Assembly (NCBI GenBank): GCA_963931605.1
Contig: OZ007031.1
Span: 1,178,001-1,242,000, forward strand
Length of the DNA stretch: 64,000 nt
DNA from: CALUOB01 sp944322305
GTDB taxonomy: Bacteria > Actinomycetota > Coriobacteriia > Coriobacteriales > Coriobacteriaceae
Direction: 5' to 3'
Shown piece after piece: positions 22,674 to 30,129 of this stretch. Under the pieces are notes generated by a model. The model ran no database searches. It saw nothing but the letters and a program-made list of their open reading frames with translations, and was not told where the DNA came from. Both the position numbers and the translations under genes were made by a program. Each line of letters begins with the position of its first letter. Positions within the stretch are counted from its first letter, which is position 1.

Positions 22674-23039
22674 CTAATTTGGCGCATCGTCGGGGGTTTC
22701 GATGTCTATGCCCACGATGTCCAGCTCGCGGCCCGAGAGCAGCATGGTCTCGGCGCTACCGCACGCCGGGCAGCGGAGGTGGAAGCGGTCGTGCTCGAAC
22801 TCGTTGCCGCATGACACGCACAGGCTCCGCGGGTGCACATAGTCAACCTCGAGCTCGGCGTCCTTGGTGAGCGGGTCCTCGTCACGCAGAACCTCCCACG
22901 CAAACTGCAGGGCCTCGTCCATGACCTCGGCCATGTCGCCGATGCGCAGGTGCACCGAGATCACGCGCTCGGCGCCGGCTTGGCGCGCTGACTCCACCAC
23001 GGTGTCGGCGACGCCCGACATCAACCCCAGCTCGTGCAC
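22674..23039 (-). CDS. hypA: Hydrogenase maturation nickel metallochaperone HypA
   Basis: A 121-residue HypA. The N-terminal Met-His-Glu motif (encoded GTG CAC GAG) is the conserved Ni ligand region: MHELGLMSGVADTVVESARQ. RVISVHLRIGDMAEVM is the second conserved block, and zinc is bound by CVSCGNEF...LRCPACGS. The C-terminal GRELDIVGIDIE is typical. The GTG start fits because His2 must follow directly. It lies between tatC (9 bp upstream) and hypB downstream, all on one strand. HypA hands nickel to HypB or to the enzyme precursor; the client enzyme lies outside the window. Confidence 0.95.
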   Translation of the reverse strand: MHELGLMSGVADTVVESARQAGAERVISVHLRIGDMAEVMDEALQFAWEVLRDEDPLTKDAELEVDYVHPRSLCVSCGNEFEHDRFHLRCPACGSAETMLLSGRELDIVGIDIETPDDAPN

Positions 23040-23048
23040 GGCAGCTCG

Positions 23049-23840
23049 CTACTCCTCGTCCTCGTCGTCGCTGAAGATCGCCAGCCGGCTCTTGGCGGTG
23101 AGCGCCTCCTTGCCGTACTTGCGCACGATGGCGAAGCGCGAAGCGGCAAGCGACCCCTCGTACATGACGATAAGCACCGCGAACAGGATCATCATGGTGA
23201 CCGGCGAGGGATCGGGCGTGACCACCGCGGAGACCACGAGCAGCACCACGTACACGTAGCGCCAGGCGCTGCGGAACCCCGCATAGGACACGATGCGGAA
23301 ATACGACAGGTAAAACACCACGAGCGGCAGCTCGAACGCCACGCCGAAGGCGATCAGCAGCAAGAACTCGAAGCTGATGTAGTCGGCGGCCTCGGGCATG
23401 ATGTTACCGATGGTGGAGCCCTCCTCGATGAGGAAGCCGAAGGTGGCCGGCGTGATCACGAAGTAGGCGAAGATCGCACCGAAGTAGAACAGCGCCACGG
23501 CAAGCACCACCGTGGGCACCACCCACTTTCGCTCGTTGGGCTTGAGCGCCGGCAGGAAGAACCCGAGGATCTGCCAGGTGATGAGCGGCGTGCAGATGAC
23601 GAACGACGCCTTGAAGGCCACGTTGAAGCGCGTGGTGAAGCCGTTCAGGGGGCTCGTGACGATAAAGCCGCTCTCGGGCAGGAACTCGCGGATGGGGTCC
23701 TGCAGAATCGAGATGATGGTGGGCGTGGCGAAGTACATCACCAGGGTGCAGGCGATAAGCGACACGACGATGATGGTGATGCGGCGGCGCAGCTCTCCCA
23801 GGTGGTCGAACAGCGGCATGCGCGCAGGTCCGATAGGCAT
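23049..23840 (-). CDS. tatC: Sec-independent translocase subunit TatC
   Basis: A 263-residue six-helix membrane protein, the twin-arginine signal receptor. Diagnostic parts are MPLFDHLGELRRRITI near the N-terminus (conserved Glu of HLGELRRR), PLNGFTTRFNVAFKASFVICTPL, the loop LPALKPNERKW, FEFLLLIAFGVAFELPLVVFYL (Glu in the core) and DPSPVTMMILFAV. An ATG seven codons later (MPLFDHLG) is an alternative start; neither has a strong binding site. The last 25 residues are acidic (FSDDEDEE). It follows tatA and probably exports the two twin-arginine lipoproteins encoded in this window. Confidence 0.95.
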   Translation of the reverse strand: MPIGPARMPLFDHLGELRRRITIIVVSLIACTLVMYFATPTIISILQDPIREFLPESGFIVTSPLNGFTTRFNVAFKASFVICTPLITWQILGFFLPALKPNERKWVVPTVVLAVALFYFGAIFAYFVITPATFGFLIEEGSTIGNIMPEAADYISFEFLLLIAFGVAFELPLVVFYLSYFRIVSYAGFRSAWRYVYVVLLVVSAVVTPDPSPVTMMILFAVLIVMYEGSLAASRFAIVRKYGKEALTAKSRLAIFSDDEDEE

Positions 23841-23866
23841 AGTAAAACGCGGGGCGCGAGGGCGCG

Positions 23867-24478
23867 CTACTCCGCTCCCCCCTCTCCTTGCGTGGCGGCG
23901 TTGGCGGCGCCAGCGTCAGCAGGGCCCTTGTCCGCCTCCGCGGCGGCGGGCTCGGCAGCGCGCTTCTTGGGGCGGCGCGCGTACAGGTCGGCCGTGGTGA
24001 GCGGCTTGGCCTCAGGCTCGGCCTCGGGCTCCGACGCGGCTGCGGGCGCGGCGTCAGCAGCCGGGGCGGCGGCGGGCTCAGGCGCAGGGGCCGAAGCGGC
24101 AGCGGGCGCGGCCTCGGGGGCGGCATCGTCGCCTGCGGCCTGCGCCTCGGCAGCGGCCTTCTCGGCAGCCAGGCGCGCGCGACGCTCGGCGAAGGTCTCC
24201 TTGCGGGCGGACGCTGCCTCGGCGGCGTCCTCGCGGTCGGCGTCAGCGTCGTCGCCGGCGGCCTTCTTCGAAGCCTGAGAGCCGGGGGCGCTTGCCGCCT
24301 GCGTCATCGGATCGACGATCTCGGTCTGGACGACGGCGGTCATCTTCTCCTGCGTTTCGCGGAACTGCCTGAGCGCGCGGCCAATCGTGCGGCCCATCTG
24401 CGGCAGCTTGTCGGGGCCGAACAGCAGAAAGGCGAACAGGATGATGAGCACCAGCTCGGTTTGCCCAATGCCAAACAC
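23867..24478 (-). CDS. tatA: Twin-arginine translocase TatA/B-type subunit
   Basis: A 203-residue TatA/B-family protein. One N-terminal membrane helix (GIGQTELVLIILFAFLLFGP) is followed by DKLPQMGRTIGRALRQFRE, the conserved amphipathic helix. Residues 70-203 form a long Ala/Glu/Pro/Asp tail, probably disordered. TatA is usually under 100 residues, so a TatB-like role is possible. The GTG at 24478 is chosen because GGAGGT lies seven bases upstream. A GTG three codons earlier is part of that binding site. The downstream gene is tatC, and the pair forms a minimal Tat system unless another TatA lies elsewhere. Confidence 0.9.
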   Translation of the reverse strand: MFGIGQTELVLIILFAFLLFGPDKLPQMGRTIGRALRQFRETQEKMTAVVQTEIVDPMTQAASAPGSQASKKAAGDDADADREDAAEAASARKETFAERRARLAAEKAAAEAQAAGDDAAPEAAPAAASAPAPEPAAAPAADAAPAAASEPEAEPEAKPLTTADLYARRPKKRAAEPAAAEADKGPADAGAANAATQGEGGAE

Positions 24479-24632
24479 TGAAGTCACCTCCAGGGTACGA
24501 ACGTGCAGTGTTGTTCAGGATACCACGCACGCCTGCCCGCGCCGCCCAGAGGCCAGCGTTGCCGGCATGCGTTACCGTTGCTTTACATGAACACCAGCCG
24601 CAGGTCAGCCGGCGGGGCGCAGCGCTACGGCG

Positions 24633-24947
24633 CTAGTTGCCCGAGATGTGGATCTCCTCGTCCACGCCCAGAAGCTGCACCACGCGCAGCACGTTGGGCT
24701 GGGCATGCTCGACCGAGAAGGCCTTGTGGTGCTCCTCGGCATGGTGCGAGGCGCCAACCAGCACGCCGATGCCCGTCGAGTCGATGTAGGCGACCTGGGA
24801 GAAGTCCAGGGCCACGGCGTCGCAGGGCTGCTCGAGCGCCATGTTGATGGCGTCGCGCATCTTGTCGGCGTTGGAGATGTCGATCTCCCCGGCAACCTCG
24901 ATCACGTACTTCTCTACAGCGGGCTTCATCGTAACGGTAAGGTCCAT
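24633..24947 (-). CDS. STAS-domain anti-anti-sigma factor
   Basis: A 104-residue STAS protein of the SpoIIAA/RsbV type. Key parts are KYVIEVAGEIDISNADKMRDAI, AVALDFSQVAYIDSTGIGVLVGA (the Ser of DSTG is the usual phosphorylation site) and VLRVVQLLGVDEEI. When unphosphorylated, such proteins bind a kinase-type anti-sigma factor and free a sigma factor. No RsbW/SpoIIAB kinase or sigma gene is adjacent; the neighbours are tatA and a TPR protein. The ATG follows GACAGGAGAGCGAACTT. The family is certain; the partner is unknown and must be elsewhere. Confidence 0.9.
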   Translation of the reverse strand: MDLTVTMKPAVEKYVIEVAGEIDISNADKMRDAINMALEQPCDAVALDFSQVAYIDSTGIGVLVGASHHAEEHHKAFSVEHAQPNVLRVVQLLGVDEEIHISGN

Positions 24948-25022
24948 AAGTTCGCTCTCCTGTCTAGCTTGCTCGCAGCGGGTTGACTGTGGCAGCGGAG
25001 CCCCGCAAGGGCCCCGCCGTCG

Positions 25023-25811
25023 TTAGTTGGTTGTTTGGGCGCCGGCGTCCGCATCGCTTGCGCCGGCGTTGTCCGTCTGGCCGGAGGCCTGCTCGTCCAG
25101 CGCGTCCAGACGCGCCTGGGCGTAGTCCTTCACGCCGTAGGAGTTGTCGCTGTCGGCCGTGATGGCCTTCTCATAGGCTGCGCGGGCGTCATCGGTGCGG
25201 TTCTCGGACTCGTAGAACATGCCGAGGTTGGCCCAGGCGGGACCGAAGTCGTCGGTCTTAGCCACGAAGTCCTCGAGCGTTGCGACCGCGGTGTCGACGT
25301 CGCCGGTGTAGAAGATCGCGATGGCGCGATCCACCTGCACGCTCTTGTTGGAGCCGCTGTCCGCGCCGTACTTCTCGAGGTAGTCGTCGTAACGGGAGAT
25401 GGCCTGCGAGAAGAGATCCACCACGTGGGCGTCGTCATCGTCGTCCTCAACGTAGGCGCGCGCCGCGGCGCCCCAGTCGAAGTAGCCGTTGGCGAGGTTC
25501 AGCAGCGCAGAGGGGTTCTCGGGATCGGCGTCATACTGGGCCTGGAGGGTGTCGGTGGCGTCCTGGTACTGGGCGTCAACGTCGGCCATGGTGGTCTCGT
25601 CCTCGTCGGAGGAGCTCGTGGGCGCCGACGAGCCGTCCGAGCCGCTGCCGTCCGATGACGCCTGCGCGTCGGAGCCGCCCGACGTGGCCGCCGACTGGGC
25701 GCCGAAGATGCCGCCGCCCACCACGGCCACCGCCAGCACGATAACCGCCACCAACGCCAGCGAGACAACCACCACGCGGACCGTCCGCGTCTGCGCCTGA
25801 TTGAATGCCAT
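25023..25811 (-). CDS. Membrane-anchored TPR-repeat protein
   Basis: A 262-residue protein with one N-terminal transmembrane helix (VVVVSLALVAVIVLAVAVVG, residues 13-32). Next is a Ser/Gly/Asp/Ala-rich linker (about 38-72) and tetratricopeptide-like repeats from about 85: PSALLNLANGYFDWGAAARA, then FYTGDVDTAVATLEDFVAK, then FGPAWANLGMFYESENRTDD and ARAAYEKAITADSD. An acidic DDDDD run interrupts the first repeat. It is probably an envelope scaffold or assembly factor with the repeats outside the cytoplasm. It is followed after 75 bp by the STAS gene and preceded by another single-pass membrane protein. No specific function can be assigned. Confidence 0.75.
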   Translation of the reverse strand: MAFNQAQTRTVRVVVVSLALVAVIVLAVAVVGGGIFGAQSAATSGGSDAQASSDGSGSDGSSAPTSSSDEDETTMADVDAQYQDATDTLQAQYDADPENPSALLNLANGYFDWGAAARAYVEDDDDDAHVVDLFSQAISRYDDYLEKYGADSGSNKSVQVDRAIAIFYTGDVDTAVATLEDFVAKTDDFGPAWANLGMFYESENRTDDARAAYEKAITADSDNSYGVKDYAQARLDALDEQASGQTDNAGASDADAGAQTTN

Positions 25812-25841
25812 GGAAACTCCTATCCTTGCGAGGGCGCCGCG

Positions 25842-26333
25842 CTACTCGGTCGCGGCGTCCGCCCCCGTCGCGCCGTCCGTTGCGCCGCCGTCCGAGGCCC
25901 CGTCCGTCCCGTCGTCGGTCACATGCGCCGTGCCGTCCTCGTCGATGGTCACGCCGGGATGGCCCTCGGGCAGCTCGTCAGCAGGCACCTCGCCCGACGA
26001 AGACGACGCGCTCATGTTCTCGGTAACCTGCGCGGCGCTCTCGTCCAGCGCGGCCTCTGCCGTGGTGAGGGCAGTCGAGGCCCCGATGAGGTAGCCGATC
26101 ACCACGCCCAAAAGCAGGGCGATAACAGCGATGGCCACCACCATCCAAAACGGCGGCGCGTCGGTGCCGCGCGAAGCTGCTGCCTCGGCGGGCTTGCCGC
26201 TCGGCCCGTTCGGGGCCTTCTCGTCCGCATGCGCCGGCTTAGCCCCAAGGACAGCCTTCTCCTCGGCGATAAGCTCCTGCTCGTCGTCAAAGAAATCATC
26301 TGCGGCCGCGGCGGCCGTATGTTTGTCTTTCAT
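25842..26333 (-). CDS. Single-pass membrane protein of unknown function
   Basis: A 163-residue protein, unassigned. An acidic cytoplasmic-type N-terminus (FFDDEQELIAEEKA) is followed by an Ala/Pro/Lys linker, one transmembrane helix (FWMVVAIAVIALLLGVVIGY, about residues 62-81) with a GxxxG-like end, and a low-complexity Ser/Asp/Gly/Thr tail. The ATG follows AAGGACGGAGCCC. It sits 30 bp upstream of the TPR gene, whose protein has the same layout of one helix and a low-complexity linker, so both may belong to one envelope unit. The tail composition suggests it is outside the cytoplasm. Confidence 0.65.
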   Translation of the reverse strand: MKDKHTAAAAADDFFDDEQELIAEEKAVLGAKPAHADEKAPNGPSGKPAEAAASRGTDAPPFWMVVAIAVIALLLGVVIGYLIGASTALTTAEAALDESAAQVTENMSASSSSGEVPADELPEGHPGVTIDEDGTAHVTDDGTDGASDGGATDGATGADAATE

Positions 26334-26442
26334 GGGCTCCGTCCTTCTCGATGTGCAAGTCTACATTGTACTGTGCCGCGCCAACGCACGGCGCCACACT
26401 GCCGATCATCAACGCATCCCCATGTTGTGGGGCGCCCCCGCC

Positions 26443-26510
26443 TGCCATTGGGGACGGGTACGGATGGCAGGCGCTACGCGTTCTGCCATCCGTACCCGTC
26501 CCCAATGGCA
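26443..26510. repeat. 68-bp palindromic element, copy 2
   Basis: Two perfect 27-bp arms (26443-26469, 26484-26510), extendable by two bases on each side, begin TGCCATTGGGGACGGGTAC and enclose a 14-nt loop. It lies 11 bp past the menG stop. Length, arm and loop match copy 1 at 8678-8745. The closed stem could also stop transcription from menG. Confidence 0.88.
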
Positions 26511-26521
26511 GGTGCGTCTGG

Positions 26522-27319
26522 CTACGCGCCGCGCACGGCGGTGTACACAGCAACGATGCCGCCGGTGAGGTTCTTGTAGGTCACCTGCGCAAACCCCGCC
26601 TCGCGCAGCTCCTGCGCAATGCGCTCCTGCGGCGGGAACCGCTTGATGGAGTCGCGCAGGTAGGCAAAGCCCGCGCGGTCGCCGGTGACCGCGCCGCCGA
26701 TAAGCGGAATGGCCACGTTGAGGTACACGCGGTACAGCGCGCGCCACACGGGGTTGGGCGGTGTGGCGAACTCCAGCACCACGTAGCGCCCGCCCGGGGC
26801 GAGCACGCGGTGGGCCTCGGCCATGGCGCGGGTGCGCCGGCTGAAGTTGCGCAGGCCGTAGGCGCAGGTCACAAGCGTAAACGCGCCGTCCTCGTACGGC
26901 AGGTCGTGCGCGTCCACCGTCGCGTAGGACACGGGCACGCCCCGCGCCGCGCCGGCCGCTTGGCGCTCGCGCGCCACGTCGAGCATGGCGGGCGTGAAGT
27001 CCGTAAGCTCAATCGAGCCGGGCGGGCACGCGCGGCACAGCTCGAACGCCACGTCGCCGGTTCCACCGGCGACGTCGAGCACGCAGTCGGTCGGGCTGCA
27101 GGCGCAGGCGCGCGCCACCGCCGCGAGCCAGCGACGGTAAATGCCGAAGCTCGCCAGCGCGTTGAACAGGTCGTAGCGCCCGGCGATCTCGGAGAAGATG
27201 GCGCGCACGCGCCTGCCGTGGCGGTCCGCCGCGCCGGCGGCACCTCCTGCGCCCGCGTCGGGCTCAAGGGAGGCTGCCGGCCGGGCGGCGGGCTTGTCGC
27301 GTGCGGAGGCGGCCGCCAT
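26522..27319 (-). CDS. menG: Demethylmenaquinone methyltransferase
   Basis: A 265-residue UbiE/MenG-type C-methyltransferase, the last step of menaquinone synthesis. After a 35-residue Ala-rich extension come VRAIFSEIAGRYDLFNALASFGI (family N-signature), the SAM motif VLDVAGGTGDVAFEL, LTDFTPAMLDVA, the second signature DAHDLPYEDGAFTLVTCAYGLRN and VLAPGGRYVVLEFATP. The C-terminal FAQVTYKNLTGGIVAVYTAV is also typical. The start ATG overlaps the aminotransferase stop (TAATG), so translation is coupled. In an organism with menaquinone respiration this is expected; UbiE-type ubiquinone work is unlikely in this lineage. Confidence 0.92.
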   Translation of the reverse strand: MAAASARDKPAARPAASLEPDAGAGGAAGAADRHGRRVRAIFSEIAGRYDLFNALASFGIYRRWLAAVARACACSPTDCVLDVAGGTGDVAFELCRACPPGSIELTDFTPAMLDVARERQAAGAARGVPVSYATVDAHDLPYEDGAFTLVTCAYGLRNFSRRTRAMAEAHRVLAPGGRYVVLEFATPPNPVWRALYRVYLNVAIPLIGGAVTGDRAGFAYLRDSIKRFPPQERIAQELREAGFAQVTYKNLTGGIVAVYTAVRGA

Positions 27320-28602
27320 TACGCGCGGGCCTCGAGGGCGAGCTCGGCGCAGACCGTCTTGGTGGCGAGCACGAGGATGTCGAGCGCGGCGCCCAGCTCG
27401 TCAAGCGAGGGGTAGGTCGGCGCGATGCGGATGTTGGTGTCGGCCGGGTCCTTGCCGTAGGGCCAGGTGGCGCCCGCCGGCGTGAGGGTCACGCCCATCT
27501 CGCGGCACAGCGCCACGATGCGCTTGGCGCTGCCGGGCTGCGCGTCAAAGCTCACGAAGTAACCGCCGTTGGGGTTGGTCCAGCTGGCGCAGCCCGTATC
27601 GCCCAGCCCGCTGGCCAGCTTCTCCTGCACCAGGGCAAAGCGCGGGCGCAGGAAGCCGGCGTGCCTCATCATGTGCTGGTGCAGGGCGTCCAGCGTGGGG
27701 AAGAACCGCACGTGGGCCAGCTGATTGAGCTTGTTGGCGCTGATGAGGCCCACCTTGAGCGTCTGGGCCACCTCGCGCACGTTAGCCTCGGAGCTGCCGA
27801 AGAACGCCACGCCCGCGCCCGGGAAGGTGATCTTGGAGGTGGAGGCGACCTCCAAGATGCGGTCCTCGTTGCCGGCGGTGGCGGCGATGCCGTGGATGTT
27901 CAGGAGCTTGTCGCCGTCCTCGGTGAGGTCGTGCATGCAGTAGGCGTTGTCCCACACGATGCGGAAGTCCGGCGCGGCCTTCATGGTTGCCAGGCGGATC
28001 ACCGTGTCGTCGGAGTAGGTGACGCCGGTGGGGTTGGAGTACTTGGGCACGCAGAACATGCCCTTGATGGAGTCGTCCTCGGCGCAGAGCTTCTCGACCA
28101 CGTCCATGTCCGGGCCGGTCTCTGTCATGGGAACAGGGACGTTCTCGATGCCCAGGTCCTCGGTGAGGCCGAAGTGACGGTCGTAGCCGGGGCTCGGGCA
28201 GAGCCACTTCACATGGTCGAGCTTGCTCCACGGGGTGTAGCCGGGCACGCCCTTCTCCCAATAGTGGATAAGCACCGACTGCATGATGTTCAGGCTGGAG
28301 GAGCCCAGCACGATGGTCTGCTCGGCCGGCACGCCGAGAAACGCGCCCGCGAGCTTGCGCGCCGAGGGGATGCCTTCGAAGCAGCCGTAGTTGGAGCAGT
28401 CCACACCCTCGTCGAAGAGGTCGGAGTTCTCGTTCAGCACGGACAGCAGCGGGCGCGAGATGTCCACCTGCTCAGGGCTCGGCTTGCCGCGCGCCATGTC
28501 GAGCGAGAGGTTCTTAGCCTTCGTCGCCTCCACCTGCGCGCGCAGCTCCCCAACCTCCTGGCGGAGCTCGTCTGTCGCCATCTGCTGGTATACCGTTGCC
28601 AT
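27319..28602 (-). CDS. PLP-dependent aminotransferase, type Ic aspartate aminotransferase-like
   Basis: A 427-residue fold-type I aminotransferase. The start MATVYQQMATDELRQEVGEL, then LSLDMARGKPSPEQVDIS, SNYGCFEGIPSARKLAGAFL and VKWLCPSPGYDRHF are typical of the Corynebacterium AspT-like (type Ic) group. PLP residues are SNPTG (in VPKYSNPTGVTYS), the Asp of RIVWDNAYCMHDL and the Schiff-base Lys in STSKITFPGAG. The C-terminal NPNGGYFVSFD and NIRIAPTYPS bind the substrate carboxylate. It probably interconverts aspartate and oxaloacetate, a link with the citrate synthase in this window; alanine or aromatic substrates are not excluded. It is the first gene of a two-gene unit with menG. Confidence 0.88.
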   Translation of the reverse strand: MATVYQQMATDELRQEVGELRAQVEATKAKNLSLDMARGKPSPEQVDISRPLLSVLNENSDLFDEGVDCSNYGCFEGIPSARKLAGAFLGVPAEQTIVLGSSSLNIMQSVLIHYWEKGVPGYTPWSKLDHVKWLCPSPGYDRHFGLTEDLGIENVPVPMTETGPDMDVVEKLCAEDDSIKGMFCVPKYSNPTGVTYSDDTVIRLATMKAAPDFRIVWDNAYCMHDLTEDGDKLLNIHGIAATAGNEDRILEVASTSKITFPGAGVAFFGSSEANVREVAQTLKVGLISANKLNQLAHVRFFPTLDALHQHMMRHAGFLRPRFALVQEKLASGLGDTGCASWTNPNGGYFVSFDAQPGSAKRIVALCREMGVTLTPAGATWPYGKDPADTNIRIAPTYPSLDELGAALDILVLATKTVCAELALEARA

Positions 28603-28802
28603 ATGCGGTCCCCTTGCGTATGCGTTTCACGATGAGCAACCAGAAAGTATACCTACGCAGCGCTGCGACCGCGCGCGATATGTGCGAGAATACCCCAGAT
28701 AGAAACAGAACGTACAACTATCCTGCCGTTTGCTGAACCGTTTGGCATCGGCCGTCCAGCGCTCCGGGCGGACGCGGCAGGCGCGACGAGAAGGAGGCGC
28801 GC
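28603..28802. promoter_or_regulatory. Divergent promoter region
   Basis: The aminotransferase gene leaves to the left and the small gene to the right. On the minus strand a TATACT -10-like hexamer lies near 28643-28648, just beside the perfect 12-bp palindrome CGCAGCGCTGCG (about 28653-28664), a possible operator. No clear -35 was found. Confidence 0.35.
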
Positions 28803-29072
28803 ATGGCTACCAAGCACGCCGGGCCCATCAACATCCAAGCCGACGAGTTCGGCGACCTGCAGCGACTCGTGGACACCATGTACGCCGGCCAGCGCTACGT
28901 GAACCGCCTGGACCTGATCATCCAAGCCGAGTCGCGCGATCTGCACGAGGACCTCATCGAGATCGTCAAGCTGCTGCCGCCGGGCACCTACACGCGCACG
29001 CGCCTGTGCGACCAGCTCAACTCGGCGCTGGCCGCCCACGGCTGGGGCCGCGTCTACGGCACGGTGGAGTAA
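28803..29072 (+). CDS. Small conserved-looking protein of unknown function
   Basis: An 89-residue soluble protein, not recognised. The sequence is well balanced, with a probable helix-rich start (IQADEFGDLQRLVDTMYAGQ), a charged middle (RDLHEDLIEIVKLLPPGTYT) and RTRLCDQLNSALAAHGWGR near the end. It looks like a small winged-helix-type fold. The ATG follows GAGAAGGAGGCGCGC, a strong binding site, and codon use matches the surrounding genes, so it is very likely real. It stands alone beside 1 kb of repeat-rich non-coding DNA. No function is proposed. Confidence 0.7.
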   Translation: MATKHAGPINIQADEFGDLQRLVDTMYAGQRYVNRLDLIIQAESRDLHEDLIEIVKLLPPGTYTRTRLCDQLNSALAAHGWGRVYGTVE

Positions 29073-29236
29073 GCGCCCAAGGGGGCTGCCGGCGGGCAGG
29101 CGAAGGGCGGGCAATGGAAGCCAGCAGGGGCGCCCTCCCAGCGCCGCAAGAACGCACGACGAGAAAACGCGCAACGCTGGCAGGCGCTTGTCCGACGCGA
29201 GAGGATGACGGGAGCGCCGCGCAGCATGCAAGGTGT
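29073..29236. other. Non-coding start of the 1-kb repeat gap
   Basis: No gene is supported. Isolated GACGAGAAAACGCGC (about 29148) and GACGCGAGAGG (about 29196) resemble the core of the tandem array that follows. Confidence 0.4.
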
Positions 29237-29414
29237 GTTTTTCTCGACACGTACACGAACGCGAGGAAGCGCGCACGCTTTACTTGACAGACGCACGAAC
29301 GCGAGAAGGCGCGCACGCTTTACTTGACAGACGCACGAACGCGAGAAGGCGCGCACGTTTTTCTCGACAGGCACGCGAACGCGAGAGCACCTGCAGGTTT
29401 TTCTCAGCAGGTAC
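29237..29414. repeat. Tandem 40-bp direct repeat array with GCGAGAA core
   Basis: Four full units with an exact 40-bp period (29237, 29277, 29317, 29357) and the start of a fifth (29397). Units 2 and 3 are identical over all 40 bases; units 1 and 4 differ mainly in the first third (GTTTTTCTCGACA against GCTTTACTTGACA). The core is ACGAACGCGAGAAGGCGCGC. There are no unique spacers, so it is not a CRISPR array, and 40 is not a multiple of three, so it does not encode a peptide repeat. In units 1 and 4 TTCTCG can pair with the later CGAG. Confidence 0.85.
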
Positions 29415-29562
29415 ATCGGCGCCGCGGCAACATCCCTGGATTTGGCAAAGGGAGTGCGCAAATTACTCGTCTTGTGCACAAGCGGCCAAGAGTTACGGGG
29501 ATCCTTGGCGCGTTTCTTTTGGCAGATACACAAGTTAGCGGACGCACAGCACGCAACTTCCC
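29415..29562. other. Non-coding spacer between repeat arrays
   Basis: No gene or clear structure was seen. The base composition is slightly poorer in GC than the coding parts. Confidence 0.3.
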
Positions 29563-29860
29563 GCACCTGTCGAGTAAAACAGGCAGGATGTACCCTATCT
29601 CACCCGATTCCGGAGCATCTGCCGAGAAAAACGTGTGCCCCTCGCAACCAGCCGTTCGGCCACCTTGCACCTGACGAGTGCTTTACACGCAAGCAACGCG
29701 AGAACAGCTCCGTCTCCCCCGGCAACCCTGCGTCAGACGAGAAAACTTGTCACCCCAGAAAACCCACCGCCGAGGCGCTTTGCACCTGACAGGCACTTTG
29801 CGCGCAAGCAGCCCTATCTCCCCTAGCAACCTTGCGGCAGGCGAGAAAAACCGACCGGGG
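29563..29860. repeat. Three degenerate ~100-115-bp composite repeats
   Basis: Units begin GCACCTGTCGAG (29563), GCACCTGACGAG (29667) and GCACCTGACAGG (29782). Units 2 and 3 share CACGCAAGCA/GCGCGCAAGCA, then TCTCCCC..GCAACC and a closing CAGACGAGAAAA/CAGGCGAGAAAA. Unit 1 keeps the first block, a CCTATCTCACCC block and CTGCCGAGAAAAA. Each unit therefore ends in the same GAGAAAA word. No coding frame is shared. Confidence 0.6.
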
Positions 29861-30129
29861 CTGGCGAACGCGCGCGTCTGGCAAGCGCGCAATTCATCAA
29901 CCCCGGCGCACAAGGCTCGTTGCGCCCAACGTGCCGGCGACCTTTGCAACGCACGCGCTGGCAGCCCTCGTAGTTGGCCGGTCAGGCTATTATGCGAGGC
30001 CTCTTCGTGCGATGCGCGAAACTCACCGCCCGCTTAGGTCCGTCACGCCGCCGCGCCGCCGCATACCCACTCCGCCGCTTTTACTCCGTCACCCCAAGCA
30101 GGCCAGCCGCGCCGCTGCGTAAGACGGCA
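29861..30129. other. Non-coding DNA before the nhaA 3' end
   Basis: No gene is supported. The GCGAACGCGCG and GGCAAGCGCGC words echo the arrays to the left. No clear terminator for nhaA was recognised. Confidence 0.3.

Noticed and set aside
29237..29414. Possible CRISPR array
   Set aside because: Repeats are contiguous with no unique spacers, the period is constant, and no cas gene is in the window.
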